From: Theocolax elegans
Lineage: Eukaryota; Arthropoda; Insecta; Hymenoptera; Cerocephalidae
NCBI GenBank assembly: GCA_026168455.1
Contig: CM047427.1
Coordinates: forward strand, 14,413,505 to 14,477,504
Length of the DNA: 64,000 bases
Reading direction: 5' to 3'
Positions 27,101-39,525 of the stretch are shown here, in pieces (position 1 is the stretch's first letter; each line of letters begins with the position of its first letter). Below the pieces are notes generated by a model. That model had not been told where the DNA came from, made no database searches, and saw nothing but the letters and a program-made list of their open reading frames with translations. The position numbers and the translations under genes were made by a program.

Positions 27101-30100
27101 TAATTTGATTATTACTCCATTTTAACCAAATCGATAAAACATGAAAATAGCAGGTATAATAATAGTTAATAGTTTAATATTTTTCTCAAATACACTACTA
27201 CTAGGTTTTTTATTACTACTGTGAAGGTGATGTGACAAAATAATATTGGAAATGTATATAAATTGTTAAAAATAAAAATCTGTAAAGAGTAACATTTACT
27301 GACAAGTAGACGCGTATTACTAAACAAATTTTTGTAAAAATTAACAACATAGATTCGATTTCTCCGATTTTGTATATTTATAATGAAATGTTTTAAAATA
27401 TCACACCAACATTAATGTACTACTATTTCTATTTACACGTAGACTAAAATTTTTCAGTTAAAACAAAGAAATTGTGCACGTATGTGCAGTAATCACTTAA
27501 TGCCACCTACTCCTCGATAATAAATTAATTACCATTAAAATAAAATGAGAAAAATCAAACTTGAAAAAAGGATGAGAACCAATACATTCTTCTAATTAAC
27601 GAACGACCATTACTCAATCGATAACCACAACGATCGACGACAATAAAAGTTCATTGAAAAAAAAGTTAAAGCTTCGAGCGAACGGATGTTTACGGGAAGC
27701 TGGAATGTTTAAAGCTTGCAATTTCGCCAGACTGGGACACGCATATTTTTTTTTTTTTTTCGTTCTCCGAACGAATGGACGGTTGCGCCTCTCGCTTTAC
27801 GATAGAAACGAATGGCGGGGCAATACGTTCAGGGAAGGAAAAGCTTTAGAGGAGAGAGAGGGCTGAGTTTAAAACAAAAAAATACGAGACTCATTTCCAG
27901 AGTAGGAAAAAAATGGATGCGATAAGGCTTTTTGTTCGTCTGTATATTCCGTCGCGCGTTTTCATTATTCCTCTCGTTTCCTTCGGTTTCTACGTTTATA
28001 TGCATACGTATACGTCGGTAATTACAGGTGATAAACTTTTGGAAGGTGTCGAGATAAATACAGTTATTTTAAAAGTTTATTATTAAACTTCGTGCGTAAT
28101 GCAGTTAAATAAAATTATTATGCTTGCGATTCGTTATAACATTAACGAATTATCCCGGTGTGCTTGTATGTGGTGTATCCTTTATTCGTGTTGAGGCGAA
28201 TTCGACCTATTTTTGTTATAATTCTGCGTTTTTTTAAAGGTCTTATCTTTTAAATAGGAATTAATAATATTTATGAGTCGAACAATTTAATCATTTTGCA
28301 ATGAGCCCAAAAATAAGGAATTTCTGCGTACATCTAAAATATCTGATCAAAAAGTATTTATACCATCATCATCATGTTTTAAGAATGCAATGCGAAATTT
28401 ATCATTCTCATATTAAGCACGAATACAACAATACACTTGCTGCGCGTGATATACACATGTTTAAGTTTAATTTAGATACATAAACATAAGTAACAATACA
28501 GTTATCTTTAGATTAGATATACGGATTCAAAATATTTTTTTATTTTCAATTAGCAATTATTTATATTATTAATTATCAGTGCAAACTTGAATATATTATA
28601 CAATATTTATTTTTATAAATATGAACAAATTCCTAATCCAAGGATTAAAATTGCAGATATCTTACACAAGGTAAATAGCAGTCTTAAATCAATTTTTAAT
28701 CATGATTTTTTAGCTTCAGTTTTTTATATTGAAGCAAATAATTCATATATATTACGATGACATATGAAAATTCATATAATAACAAATATTTTATCATAAA
28801 AAGTACTTTTACAGTAATCTACTTTACTTTTAATATTATTCAATTCAACTGTGATAATGATTTGAAATAATAATTTATCAATGTATGCATGCTTTTTTTT
28901 TATTCGTGATGCATAATTATAAAATAAAAGAGATACGCGCATATTTTTATTGATAATGATAATAAATTGCCACCCTATGTAATTTTCTACTTAAATATAC
29001 GTTGTGTAATAAATGTATATTACGAAGTAATGAATTTTAAAATATGATTGAATGTATAGTAATTTTCGTTTTATAAATATATATAAATGTTAATAATTTT
29101 CATAATTAATTATTAAAAATTTATGAATTCTGTAACATTTCAAATAAAAGTATGATAGTATTCAAGCGATAAAGAAACATTGGGTTGTATTAGAAAAAAA
29201 CGTACACAAATTATCAAATCCTTGAAATTTCGAGAAAGTTAACATGCTGCAATGAAATTCAACCAATGGAATTGATTCCTTTTACAGTGAAATTTATGAA
29301 ATATTTGTAGAGTTTAAAATAACAATTACATAAGAAACGTTGTAAATATCAATTACATTGATATAAAGTTTATTTCTTTAAGTTAAAGAAGTTTTTATAA
29401 CTAAAAATATCTCGGATCCATATTAAGGGATCTTCGCGTATCACCTCTTAAAGGTAGTGTTTAAAATAACGAATTAAAAATCAGAAAATTTCGTACGTTT
29501 CGTTTGAAACGTATCAGTAATGCTTGATAAGAACTTGATTTGTGACGAGTTTTAGGTCAAACAAAAAGTATAAAAACGGTAGTTCTAAAATTCTGTACCA
29601 GTTATTGATTCAGAAAAAATTCAGATACATTGACTTTTTCAAAAAAAAAAAAAAAATAAAAACATTTCCTTTATTATACATAAAATAAAAATAATAAATG
29701 ATTGAAAAAACAATATAAATATTTGCGAGCTTAATTATATTATATTGAAATATTAACGATTTGTTTTGGCGAAAACAATAGTCATCGAGGCGGGGGTATC
29801 CGTTTTAATAATACTATGAGATAAGCCACTAGGATCGTGTGTCAGCAGAAGCCAAGTGCGCGGTTGGCTTAATAAGCGAAAACGTTCTGATGGGGATTTA
29901 TATTGTCGAACAGAGTGCGAAAGTCTTCGTCGTTTTTCTTGTCTCACGACGATAAAAACGTCTCACCGGATACTCAGGAATGTAAACACCGGTATGACGT
30001 TTACGTCGAGGAATAACCAAACACCTTATTGACCAACTGTAGATTTCATACAATTATATTTTTGATAACAACTATCTGTTCAATTACTAATAAATTATTT

Positions 30101-31565
30101 TTATAAATATTGCTCTCTCGCCTGTTTTTATATTTCATATCTTCCATTAGTCGTGTGTCTTATCATTCTCAAATTTTATAAATAAATACACGTTAATGCG
30201 TCATTATAAACATTAACTAAATAAAAAGATATATACAATTAACTTACGCTAAAAATATAATACTACTTTTGTTGATTATAATTTCTATTTACCTCTTTAT
30301 TGATCATTCGGTATTAATAGATCAATTTTATGAATTAAAGATTATTAAATAATAAATAAGATAGTAAACCATCAATCATCGTATTAAATTACTCGTTTAC
30401 TATTTCATCTGTTGGGATACAACGGTTCTCACAGATTATTTGCCGTACGTTTTCTCCCACTACGTACATAAGGATGAATCGATGGAAAACCGACCTGCAG
30501 TTTTTAGGATGTATTTCCCTGACCCTGCGAAGCGGTTAAAAGCGGAAGAAACGAAGGAAGCAGACCAGTTCGACAGATGAGTTGGAAAAACAATGACCAC
30601 CGCCACGATAAAGTTTACCTTCGTAGAATCGATTGTTTCTCTTGTACTTATACTTTTAATTATTTCGCATATATTTTGAAATATATTGTACATATTTATA
30701 TACTCTGTATGCTTCCATATCGAATATAGTGCATAATATATTTACGAAATAAAGGATTTATACAAATAAATAATATATAAACTAATGTATACCATCATCA
30801 TCCATTAAATTATCTATTTTAATAAGTTTATATTTTGAGAAACTAATTTATAGTAATTGACTAATCGACTATTAATTTTAATTAAATTGGATAATTTACG
30901 GTTTATTATATAATTGAAATCGATTTCTTGTATTAAAAAAGAGGATTTCTCGTTATAAAATAATAACGATTACTAAAAAAAATGTTTAATTGTCTCGTAA
31001 TTTTTAATAAAATGCTGTAAATTATATAATTGTAAAAACCGAAAAAATTTAATTATTTGACATTTAAAGTAACGATTTATATATGAATTCATATATAGAA
31101 AATTAAAAACTTTAAGCGTTCTGAATAAAATAAAAGAAAGATGAACACTCTTGAATACTTAAAAATCCGTGAGTAATTAATTATCAACACCGATTTTGTC
31201 CAGTTTCGAGCTATTTCTCAGCTTGTAAACATAGACTCAAAAGTAAACGTACTTATTAAAAATAGTTACTGTAAAAATCTAATAAAATCACAATAATTTC
31301 GGTAATTACTGCATATACGTTAAAAATGAGTTGTAAGTAAAATAAACATTTTTAAAATTGAACTGATTTTACAGCAAGTTTATAGTTTACTATTCATGGA
31401 TAGTTTGACAAATAATGTGAATGTTTTGGTATTTGTTTATTCCATCAAATACTAAATAAATAAGACAAGAAAAGTTTCGTCGCAAACCATTCCTTAGTCA
31501 TTTTTACTAGTGTGTACAATTATTATCCGTATAGTTGACATAAAAAGAGTGTTTTAACATCTTGG

Positions 31566-31790
31566 AAATGAATATGTTTTGAAACCAAGGAATATTTGGC
31601 TGAAACCGGCGGGGGGGGGGGGGTCTTCAAACCAAATAAAAACATTCGTGTTGCGGGATTTGTCTAATGGATCATGGAGACAAAGGTATTCGATCTTTTG
31701 GAATAAATCTAGAGGTAAAAAGTTATAACAAAAAGTAATAAACCAATCATGGAAAAAGAAAGCTCAAATCAAGAGCTTTGATATTAACTT
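31566..31790. mobile_element. Diverged partial copy of the same foldback element (copy B)
   Basis: This stretch aligns with the reverse complement of the right part of copy A. Shared blocks include AAATGAATATGTTTTGAAAC near the end, CCAAATAAAAA, TTTGTCTAATGG, and AGGTATTCGATCTTT. Weaker similarity continues to about 31790. It is interrupted by a 13-G tract at 31611-31623 that copy A lacks. It lies only about 320 bp from the donor of the Ig exon at 32113, within the large intron. The second terminal repeat was not found, so the copy looks truncated or decayed. Confidence 0.5.
31611..31623 (+). repeat. 13-base G homopolymer
   Basis: Uninterrupted G run inside the diverged foldback copy, absent from the copy at 8.9 kb. 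Confidence 0.9.
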
Positions 31791-32112
31791 TAATTTTCTA
31801 AAATAGCTCAAACGTTTTAAAAATTAGGTTTAATTGAAAAATAATTATACAAATTCACCTTCAATTTAATTTCCATCAATAATTTAAAAAAATCAAAATT
31901 TACAATGAATCATTTTAAAATGAAATTTCCTGAGATCGCGATAAAATAATCATGAAAACAACTGATAAGAGGTGTTGTAGCAGAGTTATAAAAAATAAAA
32001 TAAAAGGAGTGATAAATTCTGATTGGTTTGATGACAAAGAAGCCGATATACGAGAGAGTGTAACTGCACGGGGATACGGGGACAGGAAACAAGAAGAGAC
32101 GTTGTAACTTAC

Positions 32113-32294
32113 CGAGGACTGTGAGGGTGATGTCGCCCTCCAAGGTGGTCGTGTCGTTGCGCGCACGACACGAGTAACGTCCGGCGTCCGACGTCCTCAC
32201 CACCTGTGTGTAAATCGTCTGATTGGCGCTCTCCGGATACAAAATGAAGCTGCTTTCACCACCCGGCCACGGGTATGCTCTACTATCTTTATAC
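32113..32294 (-). CDS. Internal exon: C-terminal half of an Ig domain of an Ig-superfamily receptor or adhesion protein
   Basis: Read on the minus strand, this 182-bp exon is preceded by a good acceptor (tctttttcag) and followed by a GTAAG donor. It carries one leading base, 60 codons and one trailing base (phase 1 to phase 1). The peptide starts YKDSRAYPWPGG and ends GDITLTVL. Residues 36-42 read DAGRYSC, the classic F-strand signature of an Ig domain with the second disulfide Cys. The segment after it (LEGDITLTV) fits the G strand. Two N-glycosylation sequons are visible, NQT at residue 24 and NDT at residue 46, so the region is probably extracellular. The B-strand Cys and C-strand Trp of this domain must be in an upstream exon that I did not find. 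The trailing base joins in frame to the exon at 6740. The composition is clearly richer in G+C than the flanking intron. The family could be IL-1R/IL1RAPL-like (Ig domain 2), but other insect Ig receptors remain possible. Confidence 0.88.
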
Positions 32295-32673
32295 CTGAAA
32301 AAGACATTTTTTTTTATGTTAATACATTAAACTAGTTTTTAAAATGATCATTTATATTTGTTCAAAGTATCTATCATAATTCACATATTTGACACATGTT
32401 TGGGGATGAAGTAACTCTTATATAGAGAACGATCAAAATATTAAAAAAATAAAATATACCGTCATGGAATGAAAGTATGCTAAGTATCTAATTCTTTTTA
32501 GAAGATTACATATATTTCACGAATGCTATTTCTCGTGAATATTTTATTATGTTTATTATTTTAATGTTGCTCTTTTTAAGCTCTCAACTTGATCCTAATC
32601 AGCGACAGAGATCGAGTAATGTATATATAGGGAAGAAAGCACTTGTTGAAAATGCACTCCCTAGTGGTAGTTG

Positions 32674-32760
32674 TATCAATCGGCCAGGAATCGAAACCGA
32701 GATCTCCGGGTACGAGTTCATCATACTATCCCACCCGAGTAGTTCCAAGCCTCAGTGCCT
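32674..32760 (-). repeat. tRNA-derived SINE-like fragment
   Basis: On the minus strand, GGGATAGTATGATGAA resembles a Pol III A box. GGTTTCGATTCC, about 20-25 bases later, matches the B-box consensus (GGTTCGANNCC plus one base). Their order and spacing are those of a tRNA gene, but a proper T stem and acceptor stem cannot be drawn. It is therefore a tRNA-related repeat head or pseudogene, not a functional tRNA. It lies about 0.4 kb upstream of the Ig exon. Confidence 0.4.
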
Positions 32761-33588
32761 ATATTATGTGACAGTATAAAATTAGAGACGTAATAAGATT
32801 AATTGTCGCATTATTAAAAAAATATACATTCAAATTTCTATATTTTATATACTTAAAAAATATCAAATTACAATTGCAAAATTCAATGTTTAAAAAACAA
32901 AATTAAGAATATGCACGTATAATATTTATTTAAATAATTCAGGAACGTCCTTATTTTTTAACTGACACTTTTCAAGTAAGTCTGACAACCAGTTCCACCA
33001 GATATACGGAGGAATGAGTGCAGCATTATTTTTATATTTCATATAAAATGCACATATATCTTAAAGATTAAAATTGACATAAATATTAATAATCCTCACG
33101 ACCTGGATGTGTGCTTAAAAACTGAAATAGATAGAATTTTCAACTAAAAGCATAGTTATATTAAAAAAAATTGATTATTTATTATAAAATGAAAAAATAA
33201 TACTCGGCTACTTTCGTGCAATTAGAAGGTATCCTATTCAAATTAACATTCTCTTTGAAATATATTTAGATCACGCTCTGATTTTCCAAGTAATAATATA
33301 CATCTCATTTTTAATACACAAGTTGAATATTGTTTTTTTTTTTATTTTCGAGACATAAATGTAATGTAGTGGACAATGATAAATTTTTAATAGCCTTCTG
33401 AAAGTAATACATAACAATCGAAATAATTCGCTTATACTAAAAAATGATCATTAAATATTGTGCACTAAAGACGCGTAACGGAACTGCATCATAATCAAAA
33501 TCCATAATTTTCGTGGAAAACGAGCAAGGACGCTCGCAAGTTTTGATTGAATTTTACGATTCTCCGAGAGAGGAAAGAGAGAGAGAAA

Positions 33589-33606
33589 GTGTGTGTGTGT
33601 GTGTGT
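33589..33606. repeat. (GT)9 microsatellite preceded by GA repeats
   Basis: GT run of 18 bp directly after a GA-rich stretch from about 33565. Confidence 0.9.
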
Positions 33607-34113
33607 ATCAAACGAGAGAAAATGACCCAGGTGCGTTTACCGAATACCAGGAAGACAAGTTGGTAAAAAATATTGCGTAATTACGTGAAAAATTTCCGGT
33701 GCCTCTTTTTATATCATTCCGAAGAAAAAGTAATTTTTATCACTTTTGACGGACTGTGTGCATGTACAAAGAGAAAAGATGAAAAATTTTTGATAAAGGT
33801 GAGAAAAATTTAAATGCAAAGTTTAATTTATTACGAGCAAGATTTTCGCGGTAATTACGATAGTGGCATTTGAAAGCAGGAAGTCCGGATATCAAGTTAA
33901 TTATATGCCTTCTAAATAATTCAGCTAACTTGGTGATTTATGAAGACGTAAGAAAAGTTAGAAATCCTCACCGAGGGAGAAAAGAGAGATAAATTTAAAT
34001 TTCGATTTGAATTTGTCTGTTACGCGTGCGTTGTCTAATTGCCAGTAATAATAGTATACTACGAATAAATTATGTATTCAATGGCGTATCGAATATTATC
34101 GAACCTGTCATTG

Positions 34114-35220
34114 ATATATAATTACATCTATCAAGTGGCGGACTACTTGTCGAAAATCAAAGTAAAAACTTACGGAATAATTGTCGTAAATAAGCCGTGA
34201 ATTTTCCGTAAAAAAATAAAGCCGTGAACAAATAAAAATAAAAAACATATATATTTATACATTTTTATAGCAGTGTTTTGCTTAATTTGACTACGGATGC
34301 CGAAGAAGTTTTTTCGAATTTACTGAAATAATATGAATAATTGCAGCTTGTCTAATATTTTGCCGCGAAGCTAGTTTTTCTTTACTATATTATGCGCAAA
34401 AACTATATTAATTTATACAAATGACTGAATTTCCTTATGATTTAAGAAGCAACGAAAAGCAGAAAGTCTAGAATCATCCAATATAAAATATCAATTTTCC
34501 AATTGCATCGATATAAACACATTAATTAATTTTTTTTCCCTTAGTTTGTTTAGTTGGCTATCAACGCAGCAAAATACTATTAGGAATAATATTTATAAAT
34601 AACAAAAAATACTTTAGCAGAATGCAAAAATATCTATAATGTAGTTCAATATCAAGTGATTCCCAAACAGTTTAGAATAGCCAAATGGCAACCAATATTT
34701 TGTTTTAAATTCGTTTTATTCATTTATTTTTGAGAAATTCTAGCAAAAAAAATCGTTCTCACTTTTGTCCTACGCAAGTAACTGTAAATCAATACATTTC
34801 TTTAATGATTTACTAATATTATTAAAGTATATATTTCCTATTTTATCCAAAAATCAAATTATTTATATTTAACACAAGCTTCGCTGAAAGACAAAAGTTA
34901 TATATTAGTTTTTAACTTAATCCAGTGATGTATCGCGTTGGTCCTGTGGTTTGTGCATCGACTACACCACACTAGGGGTCCAGGTGAGATTTTTTTTAAT
35001 CTTATTATTATAGTATACTATACAAGTACTATTTTCGACGTTGATCCGCTAACTTGACGATTAAGTTAGCAAACACTTGGATTTCTCGGAAACGATGGCC
35101 GCGGCAAATTTTCTGTTTTCACGGTAAATTTATGGCTTATTTACGGCAATTATTCCTTTTAAGTTTTTACTTTGATTTTCAAAAAGTGGTCCGTCAACAT
35201 GATCGATGTTATATAATTAT
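34114..35220. repeat. Imperfect inverted repeat, arms about 100 bp, spaced by about 0.9 kb
   Basis: The left arm (about 34114-34211) and the reverse complement of the right arm (about 35119-35220) share GAAAATCAAAGTAAAAACTT, GGAATAATTG, CGTAAATAAGCC and flanking similarity in the same order. This is well beyond chance for AT-rich DNA. The 0.9-kb interior has no open frame I can interpret, but includes a tRNA-like stretch at 34926-34990. It may be a non-autonomous DNA element with long inverted termini, or an inverted duplication. A transcript crossing it could form a stem of about 100 bp. Confidence 0.6.
34926..34997 (+). repeat. Possible second tRNA-like repeat core with T-run
   Basis: GTTGGTCCTGTGGTTTGTGC followed by CACTAGGGGTCCAGGTGAGA has the feel of a D-arm and T-arm promoter of a tRNA-derived repeat, and ends in eight T (34990-34997) like a Pol III terminator. 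The B box is poor. It sits inside the 34114-35220 inverted-repeat element. Confidence 0.2.
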
Positions 35221-37039
35221 ACTGATAATAATTACAACTTATGGAGGCTAAACGTAAGAATAACACGTATTATTATCCTCGGTAATTATCATTCTCTGGC
35301 TATTAATAAGTAATGTAAAATTGTTTGCATATAGTAATTTATTATTTATTTGCATTAGCATATGCAAATTATATGCTTAATGCATAATGTGTACTTTTAT
35401 TATTTTTAAAACATTATTTTAAAATGGCAATGGTAAAATTTCGTACTCGCAGCTACAATCAGCTTTTTGTAGCGTTTTTGTTGATTAAGACGCTTCTTCA
35501 TCATTTAATTCTACACCGCCAAGTTAAATACAAAAACATACAAATAAAAATAAAATTCATACTCTGCAAATTATTGTGGAGGAAAAAAAAGGGAATGACC
35601 CCTAACATTTCATCATATACGCGTTCTTTATTCCATTACGTACGACGATCCGTTACAACTCGTCCTCTGCACCCAGACGAGCGTGACGTCGTAAATTCTC
35701 GACTGAAAGAGCAGCCATCGAGACTCATTCCTTTTTGTCTTTCTCTCTCTCTCTCTATCTTTCTATCTCTATCTCTTTCTCGAGTACTTTTACCTCATAC
35801 TCTTGGGAAACGAGGATGCTTAATAATTTGGAAAATTCTTCACGCGCAAATTTTGGTTCACAGCACGTTTGAAATAACGTGGTGATCATGACACCGAAGA
35901 TAGTAATGACAAACTATCACTAAAACAAAAGTAATTGTTACGTACAGCCTATCGGAAAAATCTATGCAACTAATTTTTTTCATCCAATAAAAACTTTTAC
36001 TCTTTTAATTTCTAACTTTGTACTTTATATTATATAAATAGTGCGTGTTGAAGTGGATAACCGATATTGATCGTTGAAGATCATATCGATGTGAGATTTC
36101 ATTGCGATTATAAAAGGATTAAAGTAACCGATTATAATTTATTTTATAATTCACTATGTGATAGATTATTAGTGACTCGCAATAAACTCAACATATTTAA
36201 AAAATTCGATCGACAAAATTCAGCCAAGTAACTTCCGCATTTTTTTTGTCTTGAGGAAGCAACTTCCATAACGATATTATCTCGTCCATGTGCACGTGTA
36301 TAAATAAATTAATAACACGGGGGTATCGAATCTTTAAAATCATCAGCCTGCTTCGATCGAGTATTTCTTTATGTACTATAAGAAATGTTTCATTATACCA
36401 AATGATTATTCGTTAGATATTTAACAATAATAGATCTATCGATACCATTTTAATGATGGACGTACATGCGATTGTTGAAGGGAATAAAATAGATAAGTAC
36501 TTATATGAAAATTACTTCGGAATGAGTCATAAGTATATAATGTCTTGATTATTACCTGTTGTAATGAATTATAATATGGGATAAAGTTCAATTTCTGTTA
36601 GTTACGCGGAAATGTACTAAATCATTTAAAATCTATGTACAAAATATATACCACTATATGTCAAAGATTGTATTACCAATACTTTGCAAGTTTATTATAT
36701 CTGATGAAAATTTCGTAAGGTTTTATTATTCTCATAGAAAATTAAATTTTCCATTATCACAGAATAATTTAAATTAATAATTATTAATTACGATATAAAT
36801 CCATTAGCACCACCATGCAAAAAAATAAACGTAACAAACATCTCGCACACGCGCCTCGTACAATCGATCTCTGAAAATCAAGTCGTGGAAGTATCGCACA
36901 CCTCGTGTGCAAATTTTTCTTCCATTTGTACAACACGAGCTCGCGCACTAATAACGCGGTATTTATCACCCTCCTTGAAATCTTGATCTCTTCTCGGCAC
37001 GCGCGCACGCGCGGTAAATATGCGAGCGCGTTTACACAA

Positions 37040-37110
37040 GCAAACACCAGAGGTTCACTCTCTTTCGCGCTCGTTTGACTGAGAGCGCAACCGGAACGTT
37101 AACTGGATGA
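37040..37110 (-). promoter_or_regulatory. Promoter-like pocket with initiator and GAGA motif
   Basis: In an AT-rich setting, the minus strand gives GCGCTCTCAGTCAAACGAGC, then GCGAAAGAGAG. TCAGTC (37082-37077) matches the arthropod initiator TCAGTY, and a GAGA-type run follows. No TATA box is visible at -30 and no convincing DPE. About 250 bp of GC-rich sequence with CGCG/CACGCG words lies downstream (36840-37040) with no long ORF from an ATG. It could be an alternative 5' end of the Ig gene or of a non-coding transcript. Confidence 0.25.
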
Positions 37111-37935
37111 GAGAGGACAGTCTTGTGCACGATTAGTGTATATCTATATATTTTTGTTGATTATTTTCTTCTGTATAAGTGTGCGTGGAATTACTAAGGC
37201 AATTTTGATTCGACGTATGTTTATAAATTTACATGGTAGCTTTGTTGACTTGAGTGGATTTTTTTTTGATGTATTCAAAATTATTTTTTTGTATATGTAA
37301 TACACTCTAAATCCTACAGTTTACGATTAAGTACAAAGGTGTAAATAATAGTTTTTACAGTTTAAGAAAAATTGTATATAAAACATGTATTAATATTGTT
37401 GCGTTCGGTTGCGTTGATACAGCGATTTAAATGAAATTTAATATAATTAATGTTTTACATTTTTCTAAAGTATAATTTTTATATTTTGCATTTCTTAAAC
37501 ATAATTGTAATTATTCAATTATTTCAACAGTGTAGATTTAAGTTCACAATTTTCTATTATAATATAAAATATAAACTTAACGATTTATATTCTTTAGTTA
37601 ACGATTTATACATTCTTACCATATTATTTTATCCTATAGAATATAGAATGAAAATTAGATTTTATGAATCAGTATTGATATGTTTAAACAAATTAATATT
37701 CCATTTCAAAAGTGATATAATTCAATATACCTGAGATTTCGAAAGTTTATATATTATGCGAAAATTAATTTATGCTTATTAGCGTTGTATAAACCAAAGG
37801 TTTATTTATTGAAATTGATAAAATCTCTTACACCAGTTTGTTATTTAGAAGTACACGATATGGGTTTGTCTTAAATTCATAAAATCTAATAATTTGAGTA
37901 AGCAAGTTTATAGTTACGAATTTAGAGCAAGAGTA

Positions 37936-37957
37936 AGATGTGGTAATTACCACATCT
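37936..37957. repeat. Perfect 22-bp palindrome
   Basis: AGATGTGGTAATTACCACATCT is self-complementary over all 22 bases, with an AATT centre. It includes TAATTA, a homeodomain-type core, within GGTAATTACC. Confidence 0.7.
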
Positions 37958-39503
37958 GTATTTGACATGTAAAGCTAAAGTTTACTTTGATATATGATGA
38001 TTTGATGTACGTTTGTATATATTTGCTGTTAACCTATACATAGTATTATCTGCAAACATATTAATTTACTTCTTAATCTTTATCCGCAATAATTTCTATA
38101 AGAATTTTCATTAACGAAACTGTAATTTGCATTATTTCATTAAAAATGGTATTCGTGACAAATCCGCGCATACGCCCGTAATTAAATCAACGTTTGAATA
38201 TTAGACTCACTGATTAAAGTAAGCAACCTATTCTGTAAAATGCAGGCTTAACTGGAAGTATTTATTGTTCATAGTACGCGCGTGTATTTACACTGAGTAA
38301 CTTAATCGATAAGTAAGCTGCTTGCTCGCTTGCTTGCTTACCAACTGTTTTCAAGAAAACTTTATATATGTTCTAGTTATTGAACTGCGCTGATAGAATG
38401 TTTTAAAGAATACAAACAAGTGCACTCTGCACATGCTCTTCATACATAATCCTATCAAACTGTATTTCCTTCTCAATGGCGCGTTCAACAGGATTTTATA
38501 AAATACTATCGATACATTATTATTCACTCCTACTTTACAGGCAATGATATTTAATAATTCAAATTTGACTTTTTAAAAGAAATGTTGCCTACTTTTTAGT
38601 TCGTTTCGTTGTAAATTATTTCTCAAAGTAATAATTATTTCATGAAGATGCGGACTTGGATTTAATTATCGACGTATTAACTGTTTTTATTAGAGATAAT
38701 TTTACGACATACATACATTTTCCATTAATCTGATCGGTTGATAAACTAGTTTCAAAGTCATGCTTATGACAGACAACGCGTCTATCTATCGCTTTTAAAC
38801 TTTAAACTTGCAAAGTATTTGTGCAAAAACTGTATATTAAAAAAAAGAAGATGGCTGAACTGTAGGTACTTCATCAGAATATTCTGCATCCGACAGTTCA
38901 GAGTCAAAGAGCATCGGAAAACTAAATCAGATTCAAGGTTGGTATTCCATCTAAGTAAAGACGTAATTTTCTTTCTAGGTATACGAATCGGTAATTGGAT
39001 GGTTAGTAATCTCTCGCGGAAAATTTCTTCGTCATCTTATCGTCTTCTTTCATCTTCTCAGTTTTTCTTATCGTATTCCAACGATTGCTTCAGTTTCATC
39101 TCGGCGATGCTCTCTTCGCGCGAATCTTTGGTGGTGGAGCTTTTCCCACGGTAGAGAGAGGTAGAGGAAGGAGGTACGGAGGGACTTTCTCTCTGTCGAT
39201 TCGTTTGCGGTTCTGTCACGTGCCGTTGGCTGGTTCTTGCATAGCAAGTTCGACGAATCAATCTACCACAAACTAACTCGGGTCTTGCGATATCAAGAAA
39301 ATGAGACAGAGGTAAAGCTTTAACACACTCGTACACACTTGGAAATCGTATCTACGTAAGCTCTTCTCTCTACCGTCCTTCGGTCTTTCTGCGTTCTTAC
39401 TCTATAAAGCTTTAAACGTCTCTACTTGGAAACTAATTATTGTACAACACGACCGGCGACATCGACTTCTCCTCCACGCGTGCACCTATCCCTTCCTGTT
39501 TCC

Positions 39504-39525
39504 CTCTCTCTCTCTCTCTCTCTCT
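39504..39525. repeat. CT microsatellite
   Basis: Uninterrupted CT run of 22 bp in a GC-richer pocket. Confidence 0.9.

Larger units (their letters stand above)
6741..32112 (-). other. 25.4-kb intron between the two Ig exons (phase 1)
   Basis: The sequence between the donor at 32112 and the acceptor at 6741 is AT-rich, with stops in all frames, and I see no further coding exon. It contains the foldback repeat at 8526-8995, its diverged inverted copy at 31566-31790, CT/GA microsatellites near 11.5, 15.8 and 19.8 kb, a TATC run near 21.15 kb and a GC-rich palindrome at 20060-20087. A possible minus-strand acceptor/donor fusion is at 18173/18172. GC-richer pockets near 13.6-14.8, 16.8-17.2, 18.4-18.7, 23.4-23.6, 26.2-26.4, 27.65-27.95, 29.75-30.0 and 30.45-30.65 kb hold no protein I recognise. 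They could be enhancers or lineage-specific transcripts, but nothing in the sequence decides this. Confidence 0.75.

Noticed and set aside
35424..35885. 153-codon open frame, the longest in the window (plus strand)
   Set aside because: Its C-terminal part is a Ser/Leu run from a CT microsatellite, it shows no recognisable domain, and the start sits in AT-rich sequence.
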